Shown here in pieces: positions 8,945 to 18,814 of a DNA stretch of 64,000 nucleotides. Below the pieces are notes generated by a model. That model worked only from the letters and a program-made list of their open reading frames with translations, was not told where the DNA came from and ran no database searches. The stretch covers positions 1-64,000 of the forward strand of contig JAGWNK010000010.1 of assembly GCA_028871345.1 (NCBI GenBank). Direction: 5' to 3'. The stretch comes from Alphaproteobacteria bacterium. GTDB taxonomy: Bacteria; Pseudomonadota; Alphaproteobacteria; Micropepsales; Micropepsaceae. Each line of letters begins with the position of its first letter. Position 1 is the first letter of the stretch. A program made the translations under genes and the position numbers.

Positions 8945-9478
8945 ATCGCCCCTTCCGCGATCGAAGCGGCGGTACGGTTTCCTTGCGCCTCACTGTCAAA
9001 AACGCCGGACTCAAGACCACCCACCAGCCGCGCCGTCGCGCCCCAACCTGCAGGAATGCCCACGGATGCGTTGAACGGAACCGTGATCGCGAAGCGGGTC
9101 CCGATGCTTGGCTTCCCATCACCGCAGAGGATGCACCACAACCAGGAAAATGCCGAAGTACCAGTGGCGCAGAGTCGGATGATACCAGCCCCGATTTTTG
9201 GGTGCACAACCGCGTGAGCGCGGTGTTGCTGCGGCGCACATGTCCGCGCACCGGCGCCGGCAGGGTCTGATGTTAAGCACGATCGGCCGCAGGCGCTCCA
9301 AGACCGCGGAGGCCACCGAGCCGTCGTCGCCGCGTCGCGACAAGCACCGATGCAACGCAGCGGGGGTCGATATTGTCGGGCTCTGCGCGCCGCGAATTCC
9401 ACTTCGCGCGCGTGGGAGGCTGGCGCAGCCAGGAATTATTCGCGTATAGAAGAAGCCGTTTGCAGCCTCGCCACGATC

Positions 9479-10528
9479 ATGCCGCGCGCGCTTGACAGCA
9501 TTTTCTGCGACCGAACGGGCCGGTTCTCGCGCCGGACAGCCGCTCTTCTCGCCGCCGTGGTCCTCTTCAACCTCCTGACATTGGCCTGGGCCCTGGCGGC
9601 GTTCGGCGGCAGCGGCGTGCTCCTGGGCACGGCCCTGCTGGCCTACGGTCTCGGACTGCGCCATGCCGTCGATGCCGATCACATCGCCGCCATCGACAAT
9701 GTCACCCGCAAGCTCATGCAGGACGGCAAACGTCCCGCCGCCGTGGGGCTGTTTTTCTCGCTGGGGCACTCCGCGGTCGTGGCGCTTGCCTCGCTGGCCA
9801 TCGCGGTGGCCACCATCGCGTTCCGCCGTCATTTCGTCGAGCTGCGCACGATCGGCGGCATCGTCGGCACACTCGTCTCGGCGGTCTTCCTCCTGGCGAT
9901 CGGCGTCGCCAACCTGATCCCGCTGCGTTCGCTCCTGCGCCTCCACAAGCGGGTGAGGAACGGCGAGACCTACCTCGAAGGCGATCTGGACAGCCTGCTG
10001 GCGGGCCGCGGACTGCTCGCCGGGGTCTTTCGTCCGTTGTTCGGCCTGATACGCCACAGCTGGCAGATGTGCGTCGTCGGTTTTCTGTTCGGATTGGGCT
10101 TCGATACCGCAACCGAGATCGGCGTGCTCGGCATATCGGCGTCGCAGAGTTCCAGCGGCATGGTGTTGGGGACGATCATGGCATTCCCGGCGCTGTTTGC
10201 CGCCGGCATGTCGCTCATCGACACGACGGACGGCCTTGTGGTGATGGGGGTCTATGGCTGGGCTTTTGTCGATCCGTTGCGCAGGCTCGGCTACAACATC
10301 GCGGTGACATCCGCGTCCGCCGCGGTGGCTCTGCTGGTCGGCGGCGTCGAGGCGGCGGGCCTGCTGACCGCCAAGTTCGGTCTGAACGGCTGGATCTCGA
10401 CGGAAATTGAGGCGCTGAACGCCCGCTCGACGACCATCGGTCTCGTGATCGTCGCCGCTTTGGCCACCATGTGGCTCGCATCGATCGGAATCAGTTACCA
10501 GCGCAGGCGAAACGCAATCCGCCGCTAG
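9479..10528 (+). CDS. Nickel/cobalt permease, NiCoT (HoxN/HupN/NixA) family
   Basis: RHAVDADHIAAIDN signature (HX4DH) and GLGFDTATEIG motif; multi-TM protein. Confidence 0.92.
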   Translation: MPRALDSIFCDRTGRFSRRTAALLAAVVLFNLLTLAWALAAFGGSGVLLGTALLAYGLGLRHAVDADHIAAIDNVTRKLMQDGKRPAAVGLFFSLGHSAVVALASLAIAVATIAFRRHFVELRTIGGIVGTLVSAVFLLAIGVANLIPLRSLLRLHKRVRNGETYLEGDLDSLLAGRGLLAGVFRPLFGLIRHSWQMCVVGFLFGLGFDTATEIGVLGISASQSSSGMVLGTIMAFPALFAAGMSLIDTTDGLVVMGVYGWAFVDPLRRLGYNIAVTSASAAVALLVGGVEAAGLLTAKFGLNGWISTEIEALNARSTTIGLVIVAALATMWLASIGISYQRRRNAIRR

Positions 10529-10551
10529 CCCGCCTCCGGCCCAGTTCGATT

Positions 10552-11919
10552 TCAGCTGGTCGACGGGAAATCGCGCTGAGCGGGAAATATCACCGTCATC
10601 CTGAGGCCCGGGTCGTTGTCGGCGACCTCGATGCGACCGCGATGGATCGCCGCAATAGCGCCGACAAGCGAAAGGCCCAAGCCGCTGCCCGGCGACGAAC
10701 GGCTATGTTCGAGGCGGTAGAAGCGGCGAAAGATGTTCTGGCGTTCGCCGGCGGGCACGCCCGGACCGTTGTCCGAAACGGTGAAGGCGATCGCCTGCCT
10801 TTCCGCCTCGAGCGCCACGTCGATGCGGGTGCCGGGGGGCGTATGCAGGATCGCGTTTTCGATCAGGTTCACGATCATCTGCGACAGCAGCTCCTTGTCG
10901 CCCAACATCTCGGCGTCCGCGACGGTGGACGCGCACAGAAGATGGTTGCGATCCTCTGCCGCCGGCCGGTAAATCTCCACCAGGTTGCGCACGACAGCCC
11001 CCATATCCACGCGCTGGAACGACTTCTGTCCCGCCCCCGCCTCGATCTGGCCGATGCGCAGCAGCGCAGAGAAGGTCGACAGGATGTTCTCAGTATCCGC
11101 GATGGCGCCGTCGATCGTGGCGGCGTAATCGTCCGTCGTCGCGGCTTCGGCGCGCGCCAGTTCCAGGCGATGGCGCAGGCGGGTCAGCGGCGTGCGCAGA
11201 TCGTGCGCGATGTCGTTCGTGATCTGACGGTTGCTCTCCATGAGGTCGTTGATGCGGTCGAGCATGGAATTGATGACGGTTGCCAAGCGGGCCAGTTCAT
11301 CGCCTTCGCCGGCCTTCGGTATGCGCCAGGACAGATGCCCGTCCATGATGGCGCGACAGGTCCGCGTGATGGCGTCCGTCCGGCGCAGGAAGCTGCGGCT
11401 CAACAGAAGGCCGCCGCCGATCGCCATGGCAAGGGTGATCGCCAGGATCCAGCCGATGACGTGGATGGCCTGCTCTTCCGTTTCGTGCAGGACGTAGAGG
11501 TCCTGCCCGGCAAAGGCGTAAAGGCCCGGCCCGATCATTTCCCCCGCGCCGAACGCCTCGTGGGGACGCCGTTGGCCTGCGGCGAGATGGACATGCTTAG
11601 CTCCCGTCGTCACTGCGACGGCCGGCACATTGCCCGCGATCTTGCGTCCCGACGTGGTTTCGAGGACGACGACGTCCGAAGGCGTCGGCTTGGCCAGCCG
11701 CTGGTTGACCACCTCGACGGCCTCGCTCAGGCCCTCGGCCTGGTAGCCTTTGCGGATCGCCGCCAGATCCTCGCGGGCGTTGAGCAGGATTTCGTTGCGA
11801 AACGCCTGGTCGACGATGAGATACAAACCACCTCCCAGCACCGCGATGGCGCCGATCAGCATCGCGGCGAAGATCGCCGTCAGCCGGAAGCTTTCGCTGC
11901 GGACGAGCCTAATTTCCAC
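10552..11919 (-). CDS. Sensor histidine kinase (HAMP, HisKA, HATPase)
   Basis: DIAHDLRTPLTRLR H-box, NLIENAILHTP N-box, DNGPGVP G1 box, GSGLGLSL; GTG start overlaps the response regulator stop. Confidence 0.9.
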   Translation of the reverse strand: MEIRLVRSESFRLTAIFAAMLIGAIAVLGGGLYLIVDQAFRNEILLNAREDLAAIRKGYQAEGLSEAVEVVNQRLAKPTPSDVVVLETTSGRKIAGNVPAVAVTTGAKHVHLAAGQRRPHEAFGAGEMIGPGLYAFAGQDLYVLHETEEQAIHVIGWILAITLAMAIGGGLLLSRSFLRRTDAITRTCRAIMDGHLSWRIPKAGEGDELARLATVINSMLDRINDLMESNRQITNDIAHDLRTPLTRLRHRLELARAEAATTDDYAATIDGAIADTENILSTFSALLRIGQIEAGAGQKSFQRVDMGAVVRNLVEIYRPAAEDRNHLLCASTVADAEMLGDKELLSQMIVNLIENAILHTPPGTRIDVALEAERQAIAFTVSDNGPGVPAGERQNIFRRFYRLEHSRSSPGSGLGLSLVGAIAAIHRGRIEVADNDPGLRMTVIFPAQRDFPSTS

Positions 11920-12589
11920 GAAGGATGTATCCCGTGCCGCGGATGGTCTGGATGAGCTGGCTTGAAAAGCCCTTGTCCACCTTTGCACGTAGGCGGCTCA
12001 TGTGGGACTCCACGATATTGGTGCGGGGATCGATGTGCAGCTCCCAGACATTCTCGATCAGCATGGTACGCGTCACCACGCGCCCTTCATGCCGGGCGAG
12101 GTATTCCAAGAGCTTGAATTCCTGAGGCTGCAGGTCGATGCGCTGTCCGGCGCGCGAGACGGTCCGCGCGATCAGGTCGATCTCGAGATCGTTCACCTGT
12201 AGCACCGCCTGCAGCTCCGCGCCCGTGCGCTGGCTGCGCCGCGTCAGCGAATTGACGCGCGCCAGAAGCTCGGCGAGCGCGAACGGCTTCACCAGATAGT
12301 CGTCGCCGCCCGCCTCCAAACCCTCGACCCGGTCCCCGATGCCGCCCATCGTCGTCAGGAACAGGATCGGTGTCTGTGAACCCGATTCGCGCAGCCGCTT
12401 CGCCACGGTGAGGCCGTCGAGTTCCGGCAGCATCCGGTCGAGGATGATCACGTCGTGCGGGCCGTCCTTGGCGAGCGCCAGCCCTTCGAGGCCGTCCCGC
12501 GCCCGTTCGACGCTGTGGCCGCTCTGGCGCGCGCCGCGCGCGACGTATTGGGCGGTTTCCTCGTCGTCTTCGACAAGAAGTATTCTCAA
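11909..12589 (-). CDS. OmpR/PhoB-type response regulator
   Basis: MRILLVEDDEETAQYVARG...IILDRMLPELDG receiver; winged-helix C-terminus (PQEFKLLEYLARHEGRVVTR...RGTGYILRG). Confidence 0.93.
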   Translation of the reverse strand: MRILLVEDDEETAQYVARGARQSGHSVERARDGLEGLALAKDGPHDVIILDRMLPELDGLTVAKRLRESGSQTPILFLTTMGGIGDRVEGLEAGGDDYLVKPFALAELLARVNSLTRRSQRTGAELQAVLQVNDLEIDLIARTVSRAGQRIDLQPQEFKLLEYLARHEGRVVTRTMLIENVWELHIDPRTNIVESHMSRLRAKVDKGFSSQLIQTIRGTGYILRGN

Positions 12590-12768
12590 TGCGTTCCGGC
12601 CCCTGATCCGCCCGCGACATCATATCATCGTCACCGCCCTCCGACTTGGAACCTTGGCAAAATATAAGCTGTGCGGACCCGGTCCCGCCGGTCCGGCGAT
12701 GGTAGTGTCCGCGACCGTGGCCCGCCATTGCCGCATCAGGGATGGCGCGTGTCTTGCCGGAGTGAGGG

Positions 12769-14070
12769 ATGCGACACGCAGTTCCCGTGCTGGTCCTGTC
12801 GATCGCCCTTGCCGGTTGCGCCTTCTACAGGCCCGCCCCGCTTCCCGCGGCACCCGACACTGCGGCAACGATGCCCGGCCCCGCGGCGAGCCTCGACATG
12901 GCCGCCGTCGCAAGAGAGGCGGTTGCGCGCAGCCCCGAACTCGCGGCCCTGCGCGCCAAGTCGGAGGTGGCGGAAGCCCAGGCCGCCGCCAGCGGTCTGC
13001 TTCCGGAACCCCAGCTGTCGCTCAGCGGCGACCATCCCACGGTCCACATGCCGGACCTGACGAACGGCTATGCCATGGGGCTGTCGGAGGATCTCCAACA
13101 GCTGCTGACCTTCCCGTCGCGGCTGTCGGCGGCGCGAGCCTCCGAGGCGCAGTCCAAGCTCGACCTTTTGTGGAACGAGTGGCAGGTCGTCGAACGCGCC
13201 GGCACGCTGTACGCGCAGAAGCTGTTCCTCGACGAGAAGGCCGCGCGCTTGCGCCGCACCGCGTCGCTGATGCTGCGCCAGGCAGACCATTCGCAAGCCG
13301 CGCTGGCGGCCGGCAACACCACGCTCGATCTGGCGGGTGCCGACCTGTCCACCGCGCTCGATCTGTCCGGCCAGGCCGACAGCGCGGCGCGCGACGCCCT
13401 TGCCGCCGACGCGGGGTTGCGAATGCTGCTCGTTTTGAAGCCCGACGCGCCCCTGCAACTGGCGCCGCTCGGCGATCCGGAGCCGTACACGAGAGAGCAG
13501 GTCAGCGAGGCGCTCGCCACCGTCGACAAGAAACGACCCGACCTTCTTGCGTTGCAGGCGGGATATCACGCCCAGGAGGAGAACGTCCGCACCGCCATCC
13601 TGCAGCAGTTCCCCGCCATCACGCTGGGCTTCAACCGCGCCTCGGACACCACCGGCGTGCAGACGAACGGGCTGGCGCTGACCGTCAATCTTCCGATCTT
13701 CGGCGGCGTGCAGAACACGATCCGCCTCCAGCGCGCGACGCGCACCCAACTGAAGGCCGAATACCAGACGCGGCTCAACCAGACGGAATCGGATGCTTGG
13801 CGGCTTTATGCGGAGATGTCGCTGCTGCGCGACCAGGTGACGCTGCTGGAGGCGAAACTGCCGGAGTTCGAGCGCATGGGCGAGGTCGGCCAGCGGGCAT
13901 ACATCGCCGGCGACTTGCCGGCCGCGACCTACGTCATCCTCGAAACCTCGCTCAGCGCCCGCCTGTCGGAACTTTACGATCTCAAGTCCCAGCTATGGAG
14001 CGACACCCTGGCGCTCCACTCGATCCTGGCGATGCCCCTCATCGCCCCCGCAGAAGTCCCACCGAAATGA
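12769..14070 (+). CDS. TolC-family outer-membrane efflux lipoprotein
   Basis: Lipobox LAGCAFY; long coiled-coil efflux-protein composition; first gene of an OMF-MFP-RND operon. Confidence 0.85.
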   Translation: MRHAVPVLVLSIALAGCAFYRPAPLPAAPDTAATMPGPAASLDMAAVAREAVARSPELAALRAKSEVAEAQAAASGLLPEPQLSLSGDHPTVHMPDLTNGYAMGLSEDLQQLLTFPSRLSAARASEAQSKLDLLWNEWQVVERAGTLYAQKLFLDEKAARLRRTASLMLRQADHSQAALAAGNTTLDLAGADLSTALDLSGQADSAARDALAADAGLRMLLVLKPDAPLQLAPLGDPEPYTREQVSEALATVDKKRPDLLALQAGYHAQEENVRTAILQQFPAITLGFNRASDTTGVQTNGLALTVNLPIFGGVQNTIRLQRATRTQLKAEYQTRLNQTESDAWRLYAEMSLLRDQVTLLEAKLPEFERMGEVGQRAYIAGDLPAATYVILETSLSARLSELYDLKSQLWSDTLALHSILAMPLIAPAEVPPK

Positions 14071-15092
14071 AATCTCCCGCTCTTGCATGCGTTTTGCCGC
14101 TGGCAGTCTTCGCCCTTTGCGGGCGCGCCGTCGCCGATCCTGCCGCGCTGGTCACACTGGCGATCGTGAAATCGGGAAGCCTGCAGCAACAGGTGACGAC
14201 GTTCGGCACGATCGCCGCCGATCCGGGCGGCGTGACCACGGTGGCCATTCCGCGGGACGGGATCGTTGCCGCGGTATCGGTGCGTCCCGGGCAGATGGTC
14301 AAGCGCGGCGATGCCATCGCTACGGTCGATACGGCGCCCGCCGCGGCGGCCCAGTTCTCGCAGGCCAGGTCGTCGCTCGACTTCGCGCGGAAGGACCTCG
14401 AACACACGAAGGCGCTGTTCGGCGAGCAGCTCGCCACCAAGAGTCAGCTTGCCGCCGCCGAGAAAGCCTATTCGGATGCGCTCGCGCTCTACCGCCAGCA
14501 GCAGAACATCGGAGCCGATCAGGCGCAGCAGGTGCTGCGCGCCCCCGCGCCTGGCGCCGTCACGGCGGTCTCCGTTTCCCCGGGTGACCGCGTTGCCGCC
14601 AACACCGTCCTGGCGACCATCTCCAACCGCGACCATCTCGTCGTCAATCTCGGCCTCGAACCAGAGGTCGCCGCCGCCGTGCCCGTCGGGGCGCCCGTTC
14701 GCCTGACGTCGGCGCAGGACAGCGCCATCGGTTTCTGGTCGAAAGTGCTGTCTGTGGCGGCCATGCTCGATCCCCAGAGCAGGCTCGTGAATGCGGTGGC
14801 CGAGGTGCCGGCCAACATGTCGCCTCACCTCTTCCTGGGAATGTCCCTTGAAGCGCGGATCGACCTGCCGGCGCGCCGGGGGCTGACGATCCCCAAGAGT
14901 GCGCTCATGGCCGACGAGAAGGGAACCTATGTCTTCGTCGTCAGCAGCGGCAAGGCCCACCGACGCGATGTCACGGTCGTGTTCGAAACGCCGCGGGACG
15001 CCCTCGTCGCCGGCGGCCTGAAGGCCAACGAGCAGGTGGTCTCGGCCGGAAATTCCGGCGTGGAAGACGGCGTGGCGGTCCGGACCAAGTGA
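14067..15092 (+). CDS. HlyD/RND-type periplasmic adaptor subunit
   Basis: MKSPALACVLPLAVFALCGRAVA signal peptide; biotinyl-lipoyl-like halves (VRPGQMVKRGDAIATVD, VSPGDRVAANTVLATI); ATGA overlap with the upstream gene. Confidence 0.88.
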   Translation: MKSPALACVLPLAVFALCGRAVADPAALVTLAIVKSGSLQQQVTTFGTIAADPGGVTTVAIPRDGIVAAVSVRPGQMVKRGDAIATVDTAPAAAAQFSQARSSLDFARKDLEHTKALFGEQLATKSQLAAAEKAYSDALALYRQQQNIGADQAQQVLRAPAPGAVTAVSVSPGDRVAANTVLATISNRDHLVVNLGLEPEVAAAVPVGAPVRLTSAQDSAIGFWSKVLSVAAMLDPQSRLVNAVAEVPANMSPHLFLGMSLEARIDLPARRGLTIPKSALMADEKGTYVFVVSSGKAHRRDVTVVFETPRDALVAGGLKANEQVVSAGNSGVEDGVAVRTK

Positions 15093-15107
15093 TGCGGGTG
15101 ATCTGAC

Positions 15108-18100
15108 ATGTCGCTCGCGCACTGGGTATCGCTGCATCGGCGTTCGATCATCTTTCTGCTGTTCGTTGCCGCGGTCGGCGGCATCGTCGGCGGCCTCAAT
15201 CTTCCCGTCGCGCTCTTCCCGAATGTCAGCTTCCCGCGCGTGCGCGTCACCGTCGACGCCGGCGACAGGCCGGCGGACGCGATGGTCGCCCAGGTCACCC
15301 TCCCCGTCGAACAGGCGGTGCGTTCCGTGCCGGGCCTGCTCGACGTGCGCTCCACCACGAGCCGCGGCAGCGCCGAACTGTCGCTGACGTTCCGTTGGGG
15401 GCTCGACATGAACGTCGTCGAGCTTCAGGTGGAGTCCGCGATCGGCCGCATCCTGCCGTCGCTTCCCCGCGGCACGAGCTTCGAAGCCAGCCGCATGAAT
15501 CCGACCGTGTTTCCGGTCGGCGCCTACAGCCTGACCTCCGACGCGTTGAGCCAGGCCCAGCTTCGCGACATCGGACAGTACCAGCTCATTCCCCTGCTCT
15601 CCGCCATCCCCGGCGTCGCCTCGGTGGATGTGCAGGGCGGCGATATCCGCGAATTCCGCGTGCAGGCCGATCCGGCGCTGCTGGCGAGCTACGGGCTGAC
15701 CATGGCCGATTTGAGCGCCGCCCTCGGCGCCTCCAACGTGCTCCAGGTCGTGGGCAAAGTGCAGGACCGCCACAAGCTGCTGCTGGCGGTCGCCGACAAC
15801 AGCCTCAAGTCGGTCCAGGACATCGCCGGCACCGTCTTGCGAACGACGGCGAGCGGCTCCGTCAGATTGTCCGATGTGGCGAAAATCTACGAGGGAGCGG
15901 CGCCGAATTACTCTATCGTCACGGCGGACGGGCACAAGGCGGTGCTGCTTCAGGTATTCCAGCAGCCAGACGGCAACACCGTCCAGATCGTCCACGACGT
16001 GGCCAAGGCCCTTCAGCGCTATCAGCCGAAGCTGCCGGCGGGATTGACGATCCACAACTGGTACGACCAGAGCCAGTTGATCCTGGCGTCGGCGGGCAGC
16101 GTGCGCGACGCCATCCTGATCGGCATCGTATTGTCCGGTCTCGTGCTCTTCGTCTTCCTGCGCAACCTCAAGATCACCGCCATCGTGCTCGTCTTCGTGC
16201 CCGCCGTGCTCGCGGCCACGGTCCTGGTTCTCTACCTCCTGGGGATGAGCTTCAACATCATGACCCTGGGGGGCATGGCCGCCGCCATCGGCCTGGTCAT
16301 CGACGACGCCATCGTGATGATCGAGCAGATCACGCGCCGCTTGGCGAACAACACCGAGCACATCCACGACACGATCCGCCGGGCCGTGGGGGAGTTCCTG
16401 TCGCCGCTGGCGGGGTCCTCGCTGGCGACCACCATCATCTTCTTCCCGCTGGCGTTTCTCAGTGGGGTGACCGGCGCCTTCTTCAAGGCCTTGTCGCTGA
16501 CCATGGCAAGCGCGCTCGTCATCTCGTTCTTCGCCGCGTGGTTCGTCGTGCCGCTGCTTGCCGACTACCTGATCACCGCCGAAGATGCCGAGATCGAGAA
16601 GCGGAGTCCGATCTACGATCGGGTGGTGCACGCCTACGAACGCGCCTATCGCCGCGCCCGGGCCAATCCACTCCTCCTCGTCGGCGTGCTGGCCGCCGGA
16701 CTCGCCATGGGAGCTTTTGCCTTCACGCAGGTGGGATCCGGTTTCATGCCGTCGATGGACGAAGGCGGCTTCATCCTTGATTACATCGCCCCGCCAGGCA
16801 CCTCCCTCGAGGGCACCAACCGGATGCTCGACGAGGTCGAGGAGATCATCCGGGCGACGCCCGAAGTCGAGACCTATTCCCGCCGCACGGGCGCCCAGCT
16901 CGGCGGCGGGCTGACCGAGGCCAACACGGGTGACTTCTTCATCCGCCTCAAACCGCTGCCACGCCGCCCCATTGACGATGTAATGGCCGATGTCGCCCAC
17001 CAGGTGGAAGAAAAGGTGCCGGGCCTCGAAATCGAGACCGCCCAGCTCATGGAAGATCTGATCGGCGATCTCACCGCTGTGCCGCAGCCCATCGAGATCA
17101 AGATCTTCGGCAACGATCCCGCCGCCCTGCGCGCCGTGGCTCCCAAGGTGGCGGCGCTGATCGGCACCGTCAGAGGCGTGACCGAGATCAAGGACGGCGT
17201 GGTGCCCGCCGGCGACGGGCTGGCGATCGACATCGATCCCGTGCGCGCCGGCATCGAGGGCCTGACGCCGCAAGCCGTCGCCCAACAGATGGAAGGCTAC
17301 ATATCGGGCATCGTGGCGACCGAGGTGCCGGAACAGGATCGCGTCATCGGCGTCCGCGTCTGGGTGCCGCCGGCGGTGCGCGCCTCCATCGCCGATCTCA
17401 GCCGCGCGCTGATTGCCGCGCCAGACGGGCACAAGGTGGCGCTGTCGCGCCTGGCAACCCTGCACATCCTGACAGGACAGCCCGAGATCACGCGCGACAA
17501 CCTGAAAACCATGGTGCCGGTGACGGCGCGCATCGAAGGCCGCGACATGGGCAGCACGGTGCAGGAAGTCAGGAACGCGCTGGACAAGAGCCATCTGATT
17601 TCGGGCGACATGTACTACGAGCTCGGCGGCCTTTACGAGCAGCAGCAGATCGCCTTCCGTGGCCTCATGGCCGTGATCGCCGCGGCCTTCTTCCTTGTCT
17701 TCCTCCTCCTCCTGTTCCTCTACGAGCGGTTCGATTTCGCGGTGTCGATCATCCTGATGCCGCTGCTCGCCATGCCTTTCGTCTTCGTCGGCCTCTGGCT
17801 CACCGGCATCGAACTCAACATCTCGGCGATGATGGGCATGACGATGGTGGTGGGCATCGTCACCGAGGTCGCGATCTTCTACTTCTCGGAATACGAGGAC
17901 CTCCTGGCGCGCGGCGAAACCCCCGCCGAGGCGCGCCTCAATGCCGGGCGCAACCGTTTCCGCCCCATCGCCATGACGACTCTGGCGGCGGTTCTGGCGC
18001 TCTTGCCGCTGGCGCTGGCGCTCGGCCAGGGCGCCGCCATGCAGCAGCCGCTGGCCATCGCCATCATCTCTGGCCTGATTGTGCAGATGCCGCTGGTCCT

Positions 18101-18164
18101 CGTCGTGATGCCCAGAGTGGCGGCCCTGTTCGAGCGTCTCCGCGAGCGGGGCCTGCGTATCTGA
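15108..18164 (+). CDS. RND efflux transporter permease
   Basis: 1018 aa; AcrB/CusA-like architecture (NLPVALFPNVSFPRVRVT, GLVIDDAIVMIEQITRRL). Confidence 0.92.
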   Translation: MSLAHWVSLHRRSIIFLLFVAAVGGIVGGLNLPVALFPNVSFPRVRVTVDAGDRPADAMVAQVTLPVEQAVRSVPGLLDVRSTTSRGSAELSLTFRWGLDMNVVELQVESAIGRILPSLPRGTSFEASRMNPTVFPVGAYSLTSDALSQAQLRDIGQYQLIPLLSAIPGVASVDVQGGDIREFRVQADPALLASYGLTMADLSAALGASNVLQVVGKVQDRHKLLLAVADNSLKSVQDIAGTVLRTTASGSVRLSDVAKIYEGAAPNYSIVTADGHKAVLLQVFQQPDGNTVQIVHDVAKALQRYQPKLPAGLTIHNWYDQSQLILASAGSVRDAILIGIVLSGLVLFVFLRNLKITAIVLVFVPAVLAATVLVLYLLGMSFNIMTLGGMAAAIGLVIDDAIVMIEQITRRLANNTEHIHDTIRRAVGEFLSPLAGSSLATTIIFFPLAFLSGVTGAFFKALSLTMASALVISFFAAWFVVPLLADYLITAEDAEIEKRSPIYDRVVHAYERAYRRARANPLLLVGVLAAGLAMGAFAFTQVGSGFMPSMDEGGFILDYIAPPGTSLEGTNRMLDEVEEIIRATPEVETYSRRTGAQLGGGLTEANTGDFFIRLKPLPRRPIDDVMADVAHQVEEKVPGLEIETAQLMEDLIGDLTAVPQPIEIKIFGNDPAALRAVAPKVAALIGTVRGVTEIKDGVVPAGDGLAIDIDPVRAGIEGLTPQAVAQQMEGYISGIVATEVPEQDRVIGVRVWVPPAVRASIADLSRALIAAPDGHKVALSRLATLHILTGQPEITRDNLKTMVPVTARIEGRDMGSTVQEVRNALDKSHLISGDMYYELGGLYEQQQIAFRGLMAVIAAAFFLVFLLLLFLYERFDFAVSIILMPLLAMPFVFVGLWLTGIELNISAMMGMTMVVGIVTEVAIFYFSEYEDLLARGETPAEARLNAGRNRFRPIAMTTLAAVLALLPLALALGQGAAMQQPLAIAIISGLIVQMPLVLVVMPRVAALFERLRERGLRI

Positions 18165-18230
18165 GCCGGCACGCGACGCGGAAGGGCAGCGCGCCGGTTC
18201 GCGGCCGGCCGGCGCATGGTATAAGCGGCC

Positions 18231-18446
18231 ATGGCCGCAGCCAGCTTGACGTCCGAACTCGCCTGTCCGCAATGCGGCCACCGCCACATCGAGACGATGC
18301 CCGAAGACGCCTGCATCTACTATTTCGAATGCAAAGGCTGCGGCGCGCTCCTCAAACCCAAACCCGGCGACTGCTGCGTGTTCTGTTCGTACGGCTCGAT
18401 GCCGTGCCCGCCCAAGCAGGCCGCCAAGGACTGTTGCCGGCACTGA
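18231..18446 (+). CDS. GDCCVxC domain-containing small Cys-rich protein
   Basis: 71 aa MAAASLTSELACPQCGHRHIETMPEDACIYYFECKGCGALLKPKPGDCCVFCSYGSMPCPP...; exact GDCCVFC motif. Confidence 0.85.
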   Translation: MAAASLTSELACPQCGHRHIETMPEDACIYYFECKGCGALLKPKPGDCCVFCSYGSMPCPPKQAAKDCCRH

Positions 18447-18814
18447 CGGCGATGGCGGGCGGGCCCCAGTTGGCTGCAAGTTCATTCACGATTTTCGGCA
18501 ACATAATTGTGCGCGAAGTTTGGTCACGTCCTCCCCCGTCCCGCGTACGCGATGTCTCGCGCGGCCCCCCAAGAAATTGAATTCAATTCGGCCATGCTGC
18601 GGTCAAGCAGCTGATACAGCTTGGTAATCTCCTTGCTTCGCGGCAGCGCACAAGGCGCCCCAAGCCGCCGTTTGGCGGAATATTCGGGTGTTATTGGCGA
18701 GTGGTGTCTTTGCCGTGCCATGCTCGAAATATTAGGACGAAATTCCCGCTTTCAAGGCCCCTGCGACAATCCATCCCAAGCGATCAGGGCGCGGACGGAG
18801 CAGCCGGCGGCTTC

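Noticed and set aside
12339-14066. N-terminal two-thirds of the 917-aa plus-strand ORF
   Set aside because: Overlaps the response regulator and the TolC-family gene in other frames; only the C-terminal part from ATG 14067 is a real protein (HlyD family).
13974-18485. 1503-aa open frame antisense to the RND operon
   Set aside because: Composition (His/Asp/Gly/Arg-rich, low-hydrophobic) is typical of a GC-rich shadow frame; the opposite strand encodes clearly recognisable TolC/HlyD/RND proteins.
18524-18721. 65-aa ORF on the minus strand in the gap between the GDCCVxC gene and GH39
   Set aside because: No recognisable motif, no RBS confidence and no family; could be noise.
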